Below, piece by piece: positions 9,509 to 17,966 of a stretch of 64,000 bases of DNA. Both the position numbers and the translations under genes were made by a program. The notes under the pieces were generated by a model that searched no databases, was not told the origin of the DNA, and saw only the letters and a list, made by a program, of their open reading frames with translations. Each line of letters begins with the position of its first letter. Position 1 is the first letter of the stretch. Location: contig PBSN01000008.1 in assembly GCA_002726235.1 (NCBI GenBank), positions 247,390 through 311,389 on the forward strand, given 5' to 3'. The DNA is from Nitrospiraceae bacterium. Its GTDB lineage: Bacteria > Nitrospirota > Nitrospiria > Nitrospirales > UBA2166.

Positions 9509-9943
9509 ATGAAACTTTATTCTGTACATGCAAATGGGTTTCCACTGCAGGTGGGAGGGCTAGTGTTGCTTATGGCCGTTTTGGTGATCAGTGGGGGGGT
9601 AGCATATGCGGGTCTTGAGGGTGCGGGAGAATCCCTGAAGCACATGGATGCCGCCGTGGTAACGATCGAGGATGCCGCAAAGCATGCAAGCCAAGGGCAT
9701 GGCGATCAAGTTTCATCGCATTCAAGTCAAGCGATTACGCATGCTGAGCAAGCCATCAAAGCAATGCCGACGGGAAACGCACACGCGCGGGAATCGCTGA
9801 CGTTGCTCAAAGAAGCTGTTGAAAACCTGAACAAAGCAACGCAATTTGCGAATGAAGGGAACACTAGAAAGGCAACCAATCATGTGAATCTGGCACTCGA
9901 CTTTGTTGATGCTGCGATTTTACACCTTCGTCATAGCCACTGA
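9509..9943 (+). CDS. SmbP-like small metal-binding periplasmic protein
   Basis: A 144-residue protein. The start chosen is the ATG at 9509 because GGAGG lies 5 bases upstream; a GTG at 9467 would add 14 residues before the signal peptide. Residues about 9-34 form a hydrophobic export signal ending VAYA. The mature part is all-helical with spaced His/Ala heptads (AAKHASQGHG, SSHSSQAITHAEQA, HVNLALDFVD, ending LRHSH). This resembles SmbP of Nitrosomonas, a four-helix copper and divalent metal binder. Its position at the end of the oxidase/cytochrome island suggests metal buffering in the periplasm. No catalytic motif is present. Confidence 0.65.
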   Translation: MKLYSVHANGFPLQVGGLVLLMAVLVISGGVAYAGLEGAGESLKHMDAAVVTIEDAAKHASQGHGDQVSSHSSQAITHAEQAIKAMPTGNAHARESLTLLKEAVENLNKATQFANEGNTRKATNHVNLALDFVDAAILHLRHSH

Positions 9944-9995
9944 GACGATCTCAGTGACATAGCATGACATTGCAGTCCAGGTATCGCTTGGACTG
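9938..9995. repeat. Two adjacent inverted repeats
   Basis: CACTGAGA at 9938-9945 and TCTCAGTG at 9949-9956 form a perfect 8-bp stem that includes the stop codon of the SmbP-like gene. CAGTCCA at 9973-9979 and TGGACTG at 9989-9995 form a second stem. Neither is followed by a T-run, so they may stabilise or process the mRNA end rather than terminate transcription intrinsically. Confidence 0.5.
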
Positions 9996-10111
9996 AAGAA
10001 CTCATCGCTAGTGCCAAGCAGGACAGGCACGCCAAACTTCAAGCGGTCGTTGTATTGGTTCTTTGCGTCTGTCTCAACTTCCTCAACTTCGAAGATCTTG
10101 TGGCCGGTGAT
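9950..10111 (-). pseudogene. Possible glutaredoxin-like gene fragment
   Basis: An open minus-strand stretch without a start codon reads KIFEVEEVETDAKNQYNDRL followed by KFGVPVLLG. This resembles the central strand-turn-strand of glutaredoxin-like (DUF836) proteins, but the redox CxxC region and C-terminus are absent. It lies between stop codons at 10112-10114 and 9920-9922. It is either a remnant or chance similarity. Confidence 0.3.
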
Positions 10112-10453
10112 TCAATCGCCAGGTGATCGCGCTTAAATATTCTTGCGAATAGCCTGACAGTTCTGGTCCTTTCAGGGAAATACTGGCAGCGCAGATCAGT
10201 AGGATTTTCCATTGCTTTCGAGTGTGGGGATCGCAGAAGTGCTTTGTCTATCCGTGGTGACGGTCAATTGCTATGGGATGTCATCGCCATGCAGTTCCAC
10301 TTACGTGCATGGCGGAAACCCTAACCACTGGATAAACATACACTATCAGGACGGTCGCAAAGGGGTGTCCGGCAAAGTCCCTGGTATGCTACGGCAGATG
10401 GCAACGGCCTGAGGCAGTAGAAGGGGGACTTTTCCAATATCCTGCTATGTATG
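10112..10453. other. Gene-free interval upstream of acs 3' end
   Basis: About 340 bases without a supportable gene. A 66-codon + strand frame at 10212-10412 starts at TTG, matches no family I recognise and has no convincing ribosome binding site. No terminator was found for the convergent acs gene. Confidence 0.5.
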
Positions 10454-12448
10454 TTAGGAGATTCGTCCTTTGATAAGCGTGTCTGTTATAGAAGGGTCGG
10501 CAAGTGTTGTGGTATCACCAAGGTTTTCAATATCGCCTGAGGCAACTTTACGAAGAATTCGCCGGACAATTTTCCCCGACCGTGTTTTTGGAAGAGCATC
10601 AGTAAACTGCATCCTATCAGGAGTGGCGATTGGACCGATGACTTCTCGCACATGATGCACCAACGTTTTTCGGAGGGTATCAGAAAAATCAACGCCTTGT
10701 TTTAGCGTGACAAAGCAGTAAATGCTTTGCCCTTTGATATCATTTGGTATTCCAACCACGGCAGCCTCAGCTACATTGGAATGTGAGACAAGAGCGCTTT
10801 CAATTTCTGCGGTTCCCAGTCGATGGCCTGAGACATTGATGACATCGTCAATGCGTCCCATGAGCCAATAAAACCCGTCATTGTCAACCCTGCATCCGTC
10901 CCCCGTAAAGTACTTCCCCGGGAAATGTGAGAAGTATACATTCTTGATGAGGGAATGATTTGTGTCGCCATATACTCCACGGATCATTCCTGGCCATGGG
11001 GCTGTAAGTACGAGGTACCCTCCTTCGTTTACCTTCGTTTTCAAACCATCATGCCGCAAAACTTCTGGCTGAACGCCAAAAAATGGTTTGGATGCTGAGC
11101 CAGGTTTCGTCGGAATAGCTCCGGGTAATGGTGTGATGAGAATGCCGCCGGTTTCAGTTTGCCACCACGTATCGAGCAGGGGACAGCGTTCTTTTCCAAT
11201 CACGCGGTAGTACCACATCCACGCTTCAGGGTTGATGGGTTCGCCAACTGACCCAAGAATTCGCAGGCTGGAGAGATCATGCTGCTTAGGCCAGTCGTCC
11301 CCAAATCGCATCAATGCACGGATTGCTGTTGGAGCGGTATAGAACACTGAGACTCGGTGATCTTCAATAATTTTCCAAAAACGATTGGGTTGAGGGTAGG
11401 TGGGAATTCCTTCAAACATCAAGGTAGTGGCACCATTTGAAAGAGGCCCATACACGGTATAGGAGTGACCTGTAATCCATCCGATGTCTGCAGTGCACCA
11501 ATGTATGTCCTCGTCCTTGAGGTCAAAAACCCATCGACTAGTGAGGTGCGCGTATAGCAGATATCCAGCAGTTGTGTGAAGTACTCCTTTTGGTTTTCCT
11601 GTACTGCCGCTGGTATAGAGGATGAAGAGAGGATCTTCTGCATCCATGGATTCTGGATCACAGGTATTGGTGATATCCGGATCATTCATCGCATTGTGCC
11701 ACCAGATATCTCGTCCTGATGTCATGGGCACCTGACCATCACCACGTTGATAAACGATCACGCGTTGGATGGTAGTCCCTGACTGAATTGCTTCATCCGT
11801 TTTTTGCTTCAACGGAATTGTTTTCCCTCCATGGGCCCCGGTATCAGCGGTGATAATGATCTCCGAATCGCAGTCTAGAATTCTATCGCGCAGTGCAGAG
11901 GCGCTAAATGCAGAAAATACAACAGAATGGATCGCGCCAACTCTTGCACAGGCAAGCATGGCAATGGGGAGTTCTGGGATCATTGGAAGAAAAATGGTCA
12001 CACGGCTTCCTCGTTGCACCCCGTGTTTCTTTAGGACGTTGGCAAATCGGCATACCTCGGTGTGAAGTTGCTGGTAGGTTAATGTTCTTTGCTCACCGTC
12101 AGCTTCGCCTTGCCAGATAATGGCGGTTTTGTTGCGTCGGTTGGAGAGAAGATGGCGGTCTAGACAGTTAAATGAAAGGTTTAGCTTTCCACCAGTAAAC
12201 CATTTAACATAAGGAGATTCGCTATCTCCAATTGTCAGGAAGTCGTACGTGAGGATATTGTCCCAAGGCTTGAACCATTCGAGGTGTTCTTGCGCCTGTC
12301 GAGCCCAGAATGTCTCTGGAGATTTGATTGATTCTTGATAGAGGCGGTTGTATTCTTCGAGGCTTGAAATGTGGCCATGTTTCTTTGCTGTCTCGGGAGG
12401 CGGAAAGACTCGTACTTCCTGCATCAATGAATCAATTTCGTTTGCCAT
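10454..12448 (-). CDS. acs: Acetyl-CoA synthetase (AMP-forming)
   Basis: Converts acetate, ATP and CoA to acetyl-CoA, AMP and pyrophosphate in the cytoplasm. The start used is the ATG at 12448 ([19 protein letters not shown]), giving about 664 residues, close to the family norm; an in-frame ATG further upstream would add 31 residues that do not look like Acs. Visible motifs are the P-loop-like [12 protein letters not shown], the adenylate site [14 protein letters not shown], the hinge [16 protein letters not shown] and the C-terminal [11 protein letters not shown] containing the catalytic lysine that is reversibly acetylated in this family. It is monocistronic and faces the initiator tRNA gene. 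No acetate transporter is adjacent. Confidence 0.95.
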   Translation of the reverse strand: MANEIDSLMQEVRVFPPPETAKKHGHISSLEEYNRLYQESIKSPETFWARQAQEHLEWFKPWDNILTYDFLTIGDSESPYVKWFTGGKLNLSFNCLDRHLLSNRRNKTAIIWQGEADGEQRTLTYQQLHTEVCRFANVLKKHGVQRGSRVTIFLPMIPELPIAMLACARVGAIHSVVFSAFSASALRDRILDCDSEIIITADTGAHGGKTIPLKQKTDEAIQSGTTIQRVIVYQRGDGQVPMTSGRDIWWHNAMNDPDITNTCDPESMDAEDPLFILYTSGSTGKPKGVLHTTAGYLLYAHLTSRWVFDLKDEDIHWCTADIGWITGHSYTVYGPLSNGATTLMFEGIPTYPQPNRFWKIIEDHRVSVFYTAPTAIRALMRFGDDWPKQHDLSSLRILGSVGEPINPEAWMWYYRVIGKERCPLLDTWWQTETGGILITPLPGAIPTKPGSASKPFFGVQPEVLRHDGLKTKVNEGGYLVLTAPWPGMIRGVYGDTNHSLIKNVYFSHFPGKYFTGDGCRVDNDGFYWLMGRIDDVINVSGHRLGTAEIESALVSHSNVAEAAVVGIPNDIKGQSIYCFVTLKQGVDFSDTLRKTLVHHVREVIGPIATPDRMQFTDALPKTRSGKIVRRILRKVASGDIENLGDTTTLADPSITDTLIKGRIS

Positions 12449-12615
12449 GAAACGTTCTATCCTCTTTATCCGATATTGCGTTCCTCGCAGGAGCTTCCTG
12501 CCATCGTTTTCAACGATATCATTTTGAAAAAAATGAATCAAAAGTTCTCCTTCGCTTTGTGCGACGTTTTAAACAGCAATGGTCACAATCATGTGTTAAA
12601 CGGTCTTTTCTGGTC

Positions 12616-12645
12616 TTGACACGTCCACAAAAGCCAAGCTACTAT
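12616..12645 (+). promoter_or_regulatory. Predicted sigma-70 promoter for tRNA-fMet
   Basis: A perfect -35 TTGACA at 12616-12621, an 18-bp spacer and a TACTAT -10 at 12640-12645. The -10 lies only about 5 bases before the mature tRNA, so any leader would be very short. Confidence 0.5.
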
Positions 12646-12650
12646 TCCGT

Positions 12651-12727
12651 CGCGGGGTGGAGCAGTCTGGAAGCTCGTCGGGCTCATAACCCGAAGGTCG
12701 AAGGTTCAAATCCTTCCCCCGCAACCA
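12651..12727 (+). tRNA. Initiator tRNA-fMet (CAU)
   Basis: A 77-nt cloverleaf with encoded CCA. The acceptor strand CGCGGGG pairs with CCCCGC while C1 faces A72 unpaired, the hallmark of bacterial initiators. The anticodon stem has three consecutive G:C pairs around CTCATAA (anticodon CAT). The T-arm is GAAGG-TTCAAAT-CCTTC. It is divergent from acs. Confidence 0.97.
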
Positions 12728-13094
12728 ATCATTCGTGGTTCCATCGGTAATTAAAATTCAGATGATAGATTTGTCCCGGTTTTTCTTCTGCGGGTTGTCG
12801 GATGGTACGTGTTTTTGGACCATCTATGTTCTAGTTATGCGTGCAATATGCGAAGGCGAGATTGGCTGTGGGGATCGATTTATCAGATTCGACTATCAGC
12901 CATGTGAGCCTCGAGGTTTTACGACATGGATCATGAGTGAAGCAGGATCTGGAGACGTTCCTGAACCACTCTTTTTTAGTGAGGCGTGTAGAACTACGAT
13001 GTAGCGCTGATTTTCTCGTAATGCTGGTGTATTCTGTGGCAAAAAGGAACGATTACATGTTAGCGGGCATTGTAATGAGCGAGGGGAACAGTCA
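12728..13094. other. Gene-free interval after tRNA-fMet
   Basis: About 370 bases. An 89-codon + strand frame beginning with GTG at 12735 has no recognisable domain or good ribosome binding site. No further tRNA or clear attachment-site duplication of the tRNA 3' end was seen. The last 30 bases hold the ribosome binding site (GAGGGG) for the lipoprotein gene. Confidence 0.45.
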
Positions 13095-13808
13095 ATGAAC
13101 GGATCAATGAAGTCTATCATTGGAAGTTTTATTGGAATTGCCGGGGCCTTACTGCTTTTTGGGTGTGCCACGGCAGTAGAAACAACAGTGCCTGATGCGA
13201 CACTGTTTCTGGACGATGGGACGAAAGGGAGGGCGTTTCTACTTCAAAAACCGGATGACCTTCTCAAGCATGGATTTCGTGATGGGAAACTCGCGATTGT
13301 GAACATTATCGGCGTGACCGGCAAGTTCGGCATTTCAGAAATCCACTATGGACTAGTCTTGTTAGCTCATCCCATGGCATCGCCGATCCCAAACCCTGAG
13401 GTTGCCGCACACGTTCACGTTGGGGATTTTAAACTGAGTTTAGGAAATATGCCAGTAGATCATAGTGGGTGGCCGCATTATGTGCGGGTGCAGAATTTTG
13501 CAGATGATCCTAGCAATCTTTTAGATGTCGTTATCGCATGTGACCCTAAGCCTGATCCAAGAACTAGATTTAATGCGAAGAGTGAGATGGGAGTCAGTTT
13601 TGGCAACCCTTATACGTGTGACCTTAATCCGAACGAAGTGTACGGGAATTTCTGGGGTTTGAAAGTGCACGATTATGGTAGATTACTGAACGGTGGGGAT
13701 ACAGATGATTTCATGCTAATAAAACTGCAGCAACTGCGAAAAATTATGGATCGGTTTAATGCCACGGTGATTGATAAAGTGAAGAGACAAACCGTCCGGC
13801 ACCATTAA
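13095..13808 (+). CDS. Predicted lipoprotein of unknown function
   Basis: A 237-residue protein whose ATG follows GAGGGG. The N-terminus is basic, then hydrophobic, with a lipobox LLFGC around Cys24, so it is likely lipidated at the inner or outer membrane. The mature region is beta-rich and soluble, with His-containing stretches (HVHVGDFKLSLG, HSGWPHYVRVQN) and three further cysteines. A helical tail ends RFNATVIDKVKRQ. I do not recognise the family. It stands alone, with about 170 bp before the rhodanese gene, so context gives no function. Confidence 0.7.
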   Translation: MNGSMKSIIGSFIGIAGALLLFGCATAVETTVPDATLFLDDGTKGRAFLLQKPDDLLKHGFRDGKLAIVNIIGVTGKFGISEIHYGLVLLAHPMASPIPNPEVAAHVHVGDFKLSLGNMPVDHSGWPHYVRVQNFADDPSNLLDVVIACDPKPDPRTRFNAKSEMGVSFGNPYTCDLNPNEVYGNFWGLKVHDYGRLLNGGDTDDFMLIKLQQLRKIMDRFNATVIDKVKRQTVRHH

Positions 13809-13978
13809 TCGAGGGAAATAGTGTCACCAGAAAGAATTTCAGTTTTACCAGTCTCGTTGCTTTGACTGCCCCGTATCCATTCCTGACCGTCAAAGTTGAT
13901 GGACCATTCGTTCTATCGTCCTCGTCAGCTAAATTACTCTAGGCAACTTTTATTTTTTTTGGTGAAAAAGGCGGTGGG

Positions 13979-14302
13979 ATGAGTTACTCAATTCGAGTAC
14001 AGGATCTAAAAGAGCGTTTGGACAAAGGAGATGATGTTTTTCTCCTTGATGTACGGGAGTCGTGGGAATATTCGATGGCAAAAATTGAAGGATCTGTGCT
14101 CATTTCGCTCGGTGAACTTCCGCAATCCCTCGATCAATTAGATAAAGAGGCCGAAATTGTTTGTTATTGCCACCATGGGATGCGAAGTGCTGACGCGACC
14201 ATCTTTCTTCATCAGCAGGGGTTTCCCAATGTGAAAAATCTTGAGGGCGGTATTGACGCCTGGTCAGTGCTGGTTGAGCCGAGTATTCCGCGGTACCAAT
14301 GA
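13979..14302 (+). CDS. Single-domain rhodanese
   Basis: A 107-residue cytoplasmic sulfurtransferase-type protein. The fold markers are LLDVRESWEY near the N-terminus, the active loop CYCHHGMRS with the catalytic Cys in CHHGMRS, and the closing NLEGGIDAWS. The CxHGxRS loop is that of rhodaneses related to MoeZ/GlpE-type sulfur carriers, which handle persulfide or polysulfide sulfur. The length equals one catalytic domain with no partner domain. The ATG follows AGGCGGTGGG. The preceding 170 bases are AT-rich without a clear terminator. Confidence 0.85.
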   Translation: MSYSIRVQDLKERLDKGDDVFLLDVRESWEYSMAKIEGSVLISLGELPQSLDQLDKEAEIVCYCHHGMRSADATIFLHQQGFPNVKNLEGGIDAWSVLVEPSIPRYQ

Positions 14303-14330
14303 TGTGTAAATATTGCACTGAGTGGGGTGA

Positions 14331-15124
14331 TTAGTTCGGTGATATGGGATGTTGTGCTAGATTGGTAAAGCGTGTGAGTTGTACCATCTCGGCAGGCTAG
14401 TTATTGGCTTGATAGAGAGAAATTAAGTTTTTGAACATTTGAGTGATGATGCCCTGTACAGGGCTTTGGTGTAAGTAACTCGCTTTAATTCCGTATCTAC
14501 TCCTGATTAATAACCGTGCACGATCTTTGTCGGTAAGTAGCGTTCCTCAATTGAACCAGTCAATAAATATTGTGTAATTTTTTGCTTCACACTTCACCAA
14601 AAAGTGACCATGGCGTCCCAACTCCATGTAGAGGAAGATCTATTTGAGATCCAAGAAGAATATTAAAGAACGGAAAGTCCGATCGGAATCCCTGTCCGAC
14701 GGGCGATAACTCGATGGAGGAAGTTATTATCCGCCTCATCGTAGTTTGATTTCCATGAAAGACTTGGTCGACAAAAAGTAATAAGTGCATGCATCCAGAA
14801 TATTTTTGCTACTTGTATATAGGCTAGTCCTCTCTCGAATTTTCTTCACCATCGTATCTAGTTGTTCGGTATAGGCTTGCATATCGACGTTAGGGTAGCC
14901 GAACTGTGCAATAAGAAAACTCCTTTATTACCCTGATCTCCTCAAGCACTGGCTCAATACGGGAGGCCAATGTTGGGTTCGTTACTGTAGCTTCTTTGAG
15001 GTATGGAATCGCTGTTGTAGCGCTATTGACGATGCGCTTGGCAATGGTGTCTACGATATTTTGATCCCTCATCGTGGTGCAACGCGATGAGGGATCCGAT
15101 ATCCTTTTCGCTCGGCCGGTTCAT
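14331..15124 (-). pseudogene. Decayed SirB1/transglutaminase-like gene
   Basis: No single frame is long, but reading three minus-strand frames in order reconstructs one protein. MNRPSEKDIGSLIAL (from 15124) shifts into IVDTIAKRIVNSATTAIPYL, then IAQFGYPNVDMQAYTEQL, then FHGN, then FLHRVIARRTGIPIGL. LPLHGVGTPWSLF comes from another frame, then IFIDWFN-stop-GTLLTDKDRARLL and finally FKNLISLYQANN-stop. The GxPIxLSVL, LHGVGxPxxxF and FIDxFNxGxLLT motifs are those of the SirB1_N/transglutaminase-like core family (about 280 residues). There are at least four frameshifts, a TGA within the FNGG motif and probable internal loss before IAQFGYP, so the gene is clearly non-functional. The 3' end is fixed by a TAA at 14331. 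Confidence 0.75.
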
Positions 15125-15148
15125 TGAAGCAAACGTTCCATGCATTTA

Positions 15149-16180
15149 TCACGTGGCTAACAAAAGAATTAGATATGTCACATAGCATAGACCGCTGAAC
15201 AGCATGTGGTAAGGCCTGAGTGTCCCGCGATGGATTTGGATGAAAAGATAGATGGATGCAAGTAGCGTAATTCCTATTCCTAACAGCATTTCAGGACGAG
15301 GAGACCATGCCGTCAATGCGATACCAAGTGCGGGTAATAAGCTTCCCTGAAAGACTAAGGCACCACTGATGTTTCCAAATGCCATAGTGTCACGGCCACG
15401 GCGAATCCAAATGATACTGTTCACCTTCTCAGGGAGTTCTGTCGCAAAGGGGATGATGATAAGCGAGAGGGTAAGGGCGGAGATTGCGAGCCAAGTCGAT
15501 ATATGCTCAATGCTGTGGATAAACCCTTTTGTTCCAACAATGATCAGGGCAAGTCCGAGGCCAAGCTGGAACAGAATTGTCAGCAGGTTTGTCGGGAGTT
15601 TGATTTTAGAGAGAAATAATGGATGATCCGCTTCTGTGCCATGTCCTTCCTCAACTAAGGCTTTCGACGCGCGAATGGTTAGTATCAGATATATGCAGTA
15701 CATGAGGACGAGCATTCCGGCGATACCCCATCGTAGTGTGCTCCATTCTATGGGAATGAAAAGGGCACCGCTTCCGAGGGTAAAGGCTAGGAGAAACCAT
15801 GTGAGATCGCGGTTAATTCCTGATGGCTCTGGGTGAAACGCCCCATTCCATCCGCGTTGTTGTGCAGCGAAGACTGCCATGAGGAAAAGCGCGAGGGTTG
15901 ACAATAAGAGGGGTGCTCCTAAGATCGCGCCAATCCCAACTTCGTGTCGTACTGCCTCACTCCCGGTGCTTCCGAGAATTGCAATGACGGGTACCATAGA
16001 CTCAGGGAGAGCGGTGCCTACAGCGGCAAAAATTGATCCTGTAATGCCTTCAGAAATCTTGAGCCTCTCACCGAGATGTTCGAGCGCGTTGGTAAAGGTT
16101 TCTGCGCCAAGAAGGATGATTCCGGACGCGATAACAAGGATAGTGACTGCAAGGAGGTGACTATCCATGGTGTAAGCCAT
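15149..16180 (-). CDS. Sodium/calcium exchanger family membrane protein
   Basis: A 343-residue integral membrane protein with about ten hydrophobic segments. The two inverted alpha-repeats of the CaCA cation antiporter superfamily are visible: GSIFAAVGTALPESMVP in the first half and IPFATELPEKVNSIIW in the second, each with the ion-coordinating acidic LPE. A short charged loop (SKALVEEGHGTEADHP) divides the halves. It probably exchanges Ca2+ or another cation for Na+ or H+ across the inner membrane. The exact ions are not deducible. It is divergently oriented to tldD. Confidence 0.85.
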   Translation of the reverse strand: MAYTMDSHLLAVTILVIASGIILLGAETFTNALEHLGERLKISEGITGSIFAAVGTALPESMVPVIAILGSTGSEAVRHEVGIGAILGAPLLLSTLALFLMAVFAAQQRGWNGAFHPEPSGINRDLTWFLLAFTLGSGALFIPIEWSTLRWGIAGMLVLMYCIYLILTIRASKALVEEGHGTEADHPLFLSKIKLPTNLLTILFQLGLGLALIIVGTKGFIHSIEHISTWLAISALTLSLIIIPFATELPEKVNSIIWIRRGRDTMAFGNISGALVFQGSLLPALGIALTAWSPRPEMLLGIGITLLASIYLFIQIHRGTLRPYHMLFSGLCYVTYLILLLAT

Positions 16181-16360
16181 GGTGAATTGAAAGTATCAAA
16201 AATTGTGGGATCATCCTGCGCCTTTCCACGTCGTACGTAATTGCAATTAAGAAACTTGTAATCCTACCACAGCCCGTTCTGACCTTTCTGATTTCAATCG
16301 AAAGTGTGTTATAGGTAGTAGCGTTATGAGTGAGATGTGAGCGGAGTACTGGGAGTCACG

Positions 16361-17803
16361 ATGCGAACAATAGAAGAGATCGTTGAAGCGCATTTTTCGG
16401 TTGTGGCTCCAAAGGTGGATTTTTGTTCACTGCGTTTTGTTAGTGAACGAGACGAATATCTTTCGGTACGGCAGAATATTCTTCAACCAGTGTCCACATC
16501 CCATGATGTTGGGGTGATGATCACTGTCATTGATCGAGGTGGTATGGGCTATGCGGCTACAAGTGAACTGACTGAGTCGGGCTTACGGGATGCTGTTGAG
16601 TGTGCGAAAACATGGGCTCAGCGCAGTAGCGGTTGTGGTGTGATGGATTATGCCACGATTACATATCCCCAGGCGGTTGGCGAATACGAAAGTCCAACGA
16701 AGAAACCGTGGGACTCAGTTGCGCTCTCCGAAAAAATCAATCTGTTGCAAGCTACCTGCGAGCAGCTGAAAATAGGCGATCGTATCGTCGACTGGGAGAC
16801 CAGCCTTTGGTATACCGAGGCAAACTCACTTTATCTGACAACGCATGGGGGGCGTGTTCGTCAGCAGCTTCGATTTGTTCTTCCCATGATGGGCGTGACG
16901 GTCAACCAGGGTGTGGAAACCGAACGGCGAACATTTGGAGGTCATGGATATGGGAGACAAGGCGGTTTAGAGGTGCTGGATGAGTTGAAGTTTTCTGAGG
17001 CCCCGGCACAGCTTGTCGCAGAAGCTTTAGAGTTGCTGGAGGCCCCAAATTGCCCGTCTGGCACCATGGATCTTCTACTGGCCCCGGATCAGATGATTCT
17101 TCAGATCCACGAGTCCATCGGGCATCCGATAGAACTCGATCGTATCCTCGGCGATGAGCGCAATTACGCGGGAACGAGCTTTGTGACGCCCGACATGTTT
17201 GGTACCTATCAATATGGTTCGGAACTCCTCAATGTGACTTTTGATCCCACCAAACCGGAAGAGTTTGCGAGCTATGGCTTTGACGACGACGGTCAACCAG
17301 CAACCAAGCAGGATATTATTCGTAACGGGGTGCTGCTTCGACCGTTAGGAGGGGTGACTTCACAAGTGCGAGCGGGCATGGAGGGTGTGGCCAATTCGCG
17401 CGCAGCTGGCTGGAACCGTCCGCCGATTGATCGGATGGCAAATTTGAATCTCGAACCTGGGTCTTCCAGCATGGAAGAGATGGTCGCTAGTGTTGAACGT
17501 GGGATTTTGATGAAAACAAATTGTTCATGGTCAATTGATGATTCACGAAACAAATTCCAGTTTGGGTGTGAGTGGGCACAGCTCATTGAGGATGGAAGGC
17601 TGACCACTGTGGTCAAGAAGCCTAATTACCGAGGGATCTCCGCGACATTCTGGCGCAATCTTAAGATGGTTGGCCACACTGGCACGGTAGAAGTTCTAGG
17701 GACTCCATATTGCGGGAAAGGTGAGCCCAATCAGTCTATTCGCGTTGGCCACAGTACCCCCATGTGTCTTTTCTCACAGGTAGATGTGTTTGGAGGTGTC
17801 TAG
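16361..17803 (+). CDS. tldD: TldD-type metalloprotease
   Basis: The start is the ATG at 16361, preceded by GGGAG at a 5-base spacing; an upstream in-frame GTG at 16337 is less likely. The product of 480 residues matches TldD/PmbA size. The zinc motif HExxxH is HESIGHPIELDR near residue 248. The C-terminal glycine-rich part (GTVEVLGTPYCGKGEP) is typical. In known systems TldD pairs with TldE to degrade or mature small unfolded peptides inside the cytoplasm. Its partner follows 163 bp downstream on the same strand. No small peptide precursor gene was identified nearby. Confidence 0.9.
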   Translation: MRTIEEIVEAHFSVVAPKVDFCSLRFVSERDEYLSVRQNILQPVSTSHDVGVMITVIDRGGMGYAATSELTESGLRDAVECAKTWAQRSSGCGVMDYATITYPQAVGEYESPTKKPWDSVALSEKINLLQATCEQLKIGDRIVDWETSLWYTEANSLYLTTHGGRVRQQLRFVLPMMGVTVNQGVETERRTFGGHGYGRQGGLEVLDELKFSEAPAQLVAEALELLEAPNCPSGTMDLLLAPDQMILQIHESIGHPIELDRILGDERNYAGTSFVTPDMFGTYQYGSELLNVTFDPTKPEEFASYGFDDDGQPATKQDIIRNGVLLRPLGGVTSQVRAGMEGVANSRAAGWNRPPIDRMANLNLEPGSSSMEEMVASVERGILMKTNCSWSIDDSRNKFQFGCEWAQLIEDGRLTTVVKKPNYRGISATFWRNLKMVGHTGTVEVLGTPYCGKGEPNQSIRVGHSTPMCLFSQVDVFGGV

Positions 17804-17966
17804 GCAAGATATTGAAAAAGGCCGTCAGCAGTGTGTGTGGCTAGGTGTCCTCCTCGCATACTCTCGTTAAGCCACTCTTTTTGTCTGGGAGGAAAGCATG
17901 ATGGATGCGGCGTCTTATTATGATGATGATGATGGCGTGCCACCATACTCGCAGGTTATGTAAACC

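Noticed and set aside
10212-10412. 66-codon + strand frame after the SmbP-like gene
   Set aside because: TTG start, no ribosome binding site, no known motif.
12651-12750. Integration site at the tRNA-fMet gene
   Set aside because: No repeat of the tRNA 3' end and no integrase gene nearby in the window.
12735-13004. 89-codon + strand frame after tRNA-fMet
   Set aside because: No recognised domain, weak start context; could not be told from chance.
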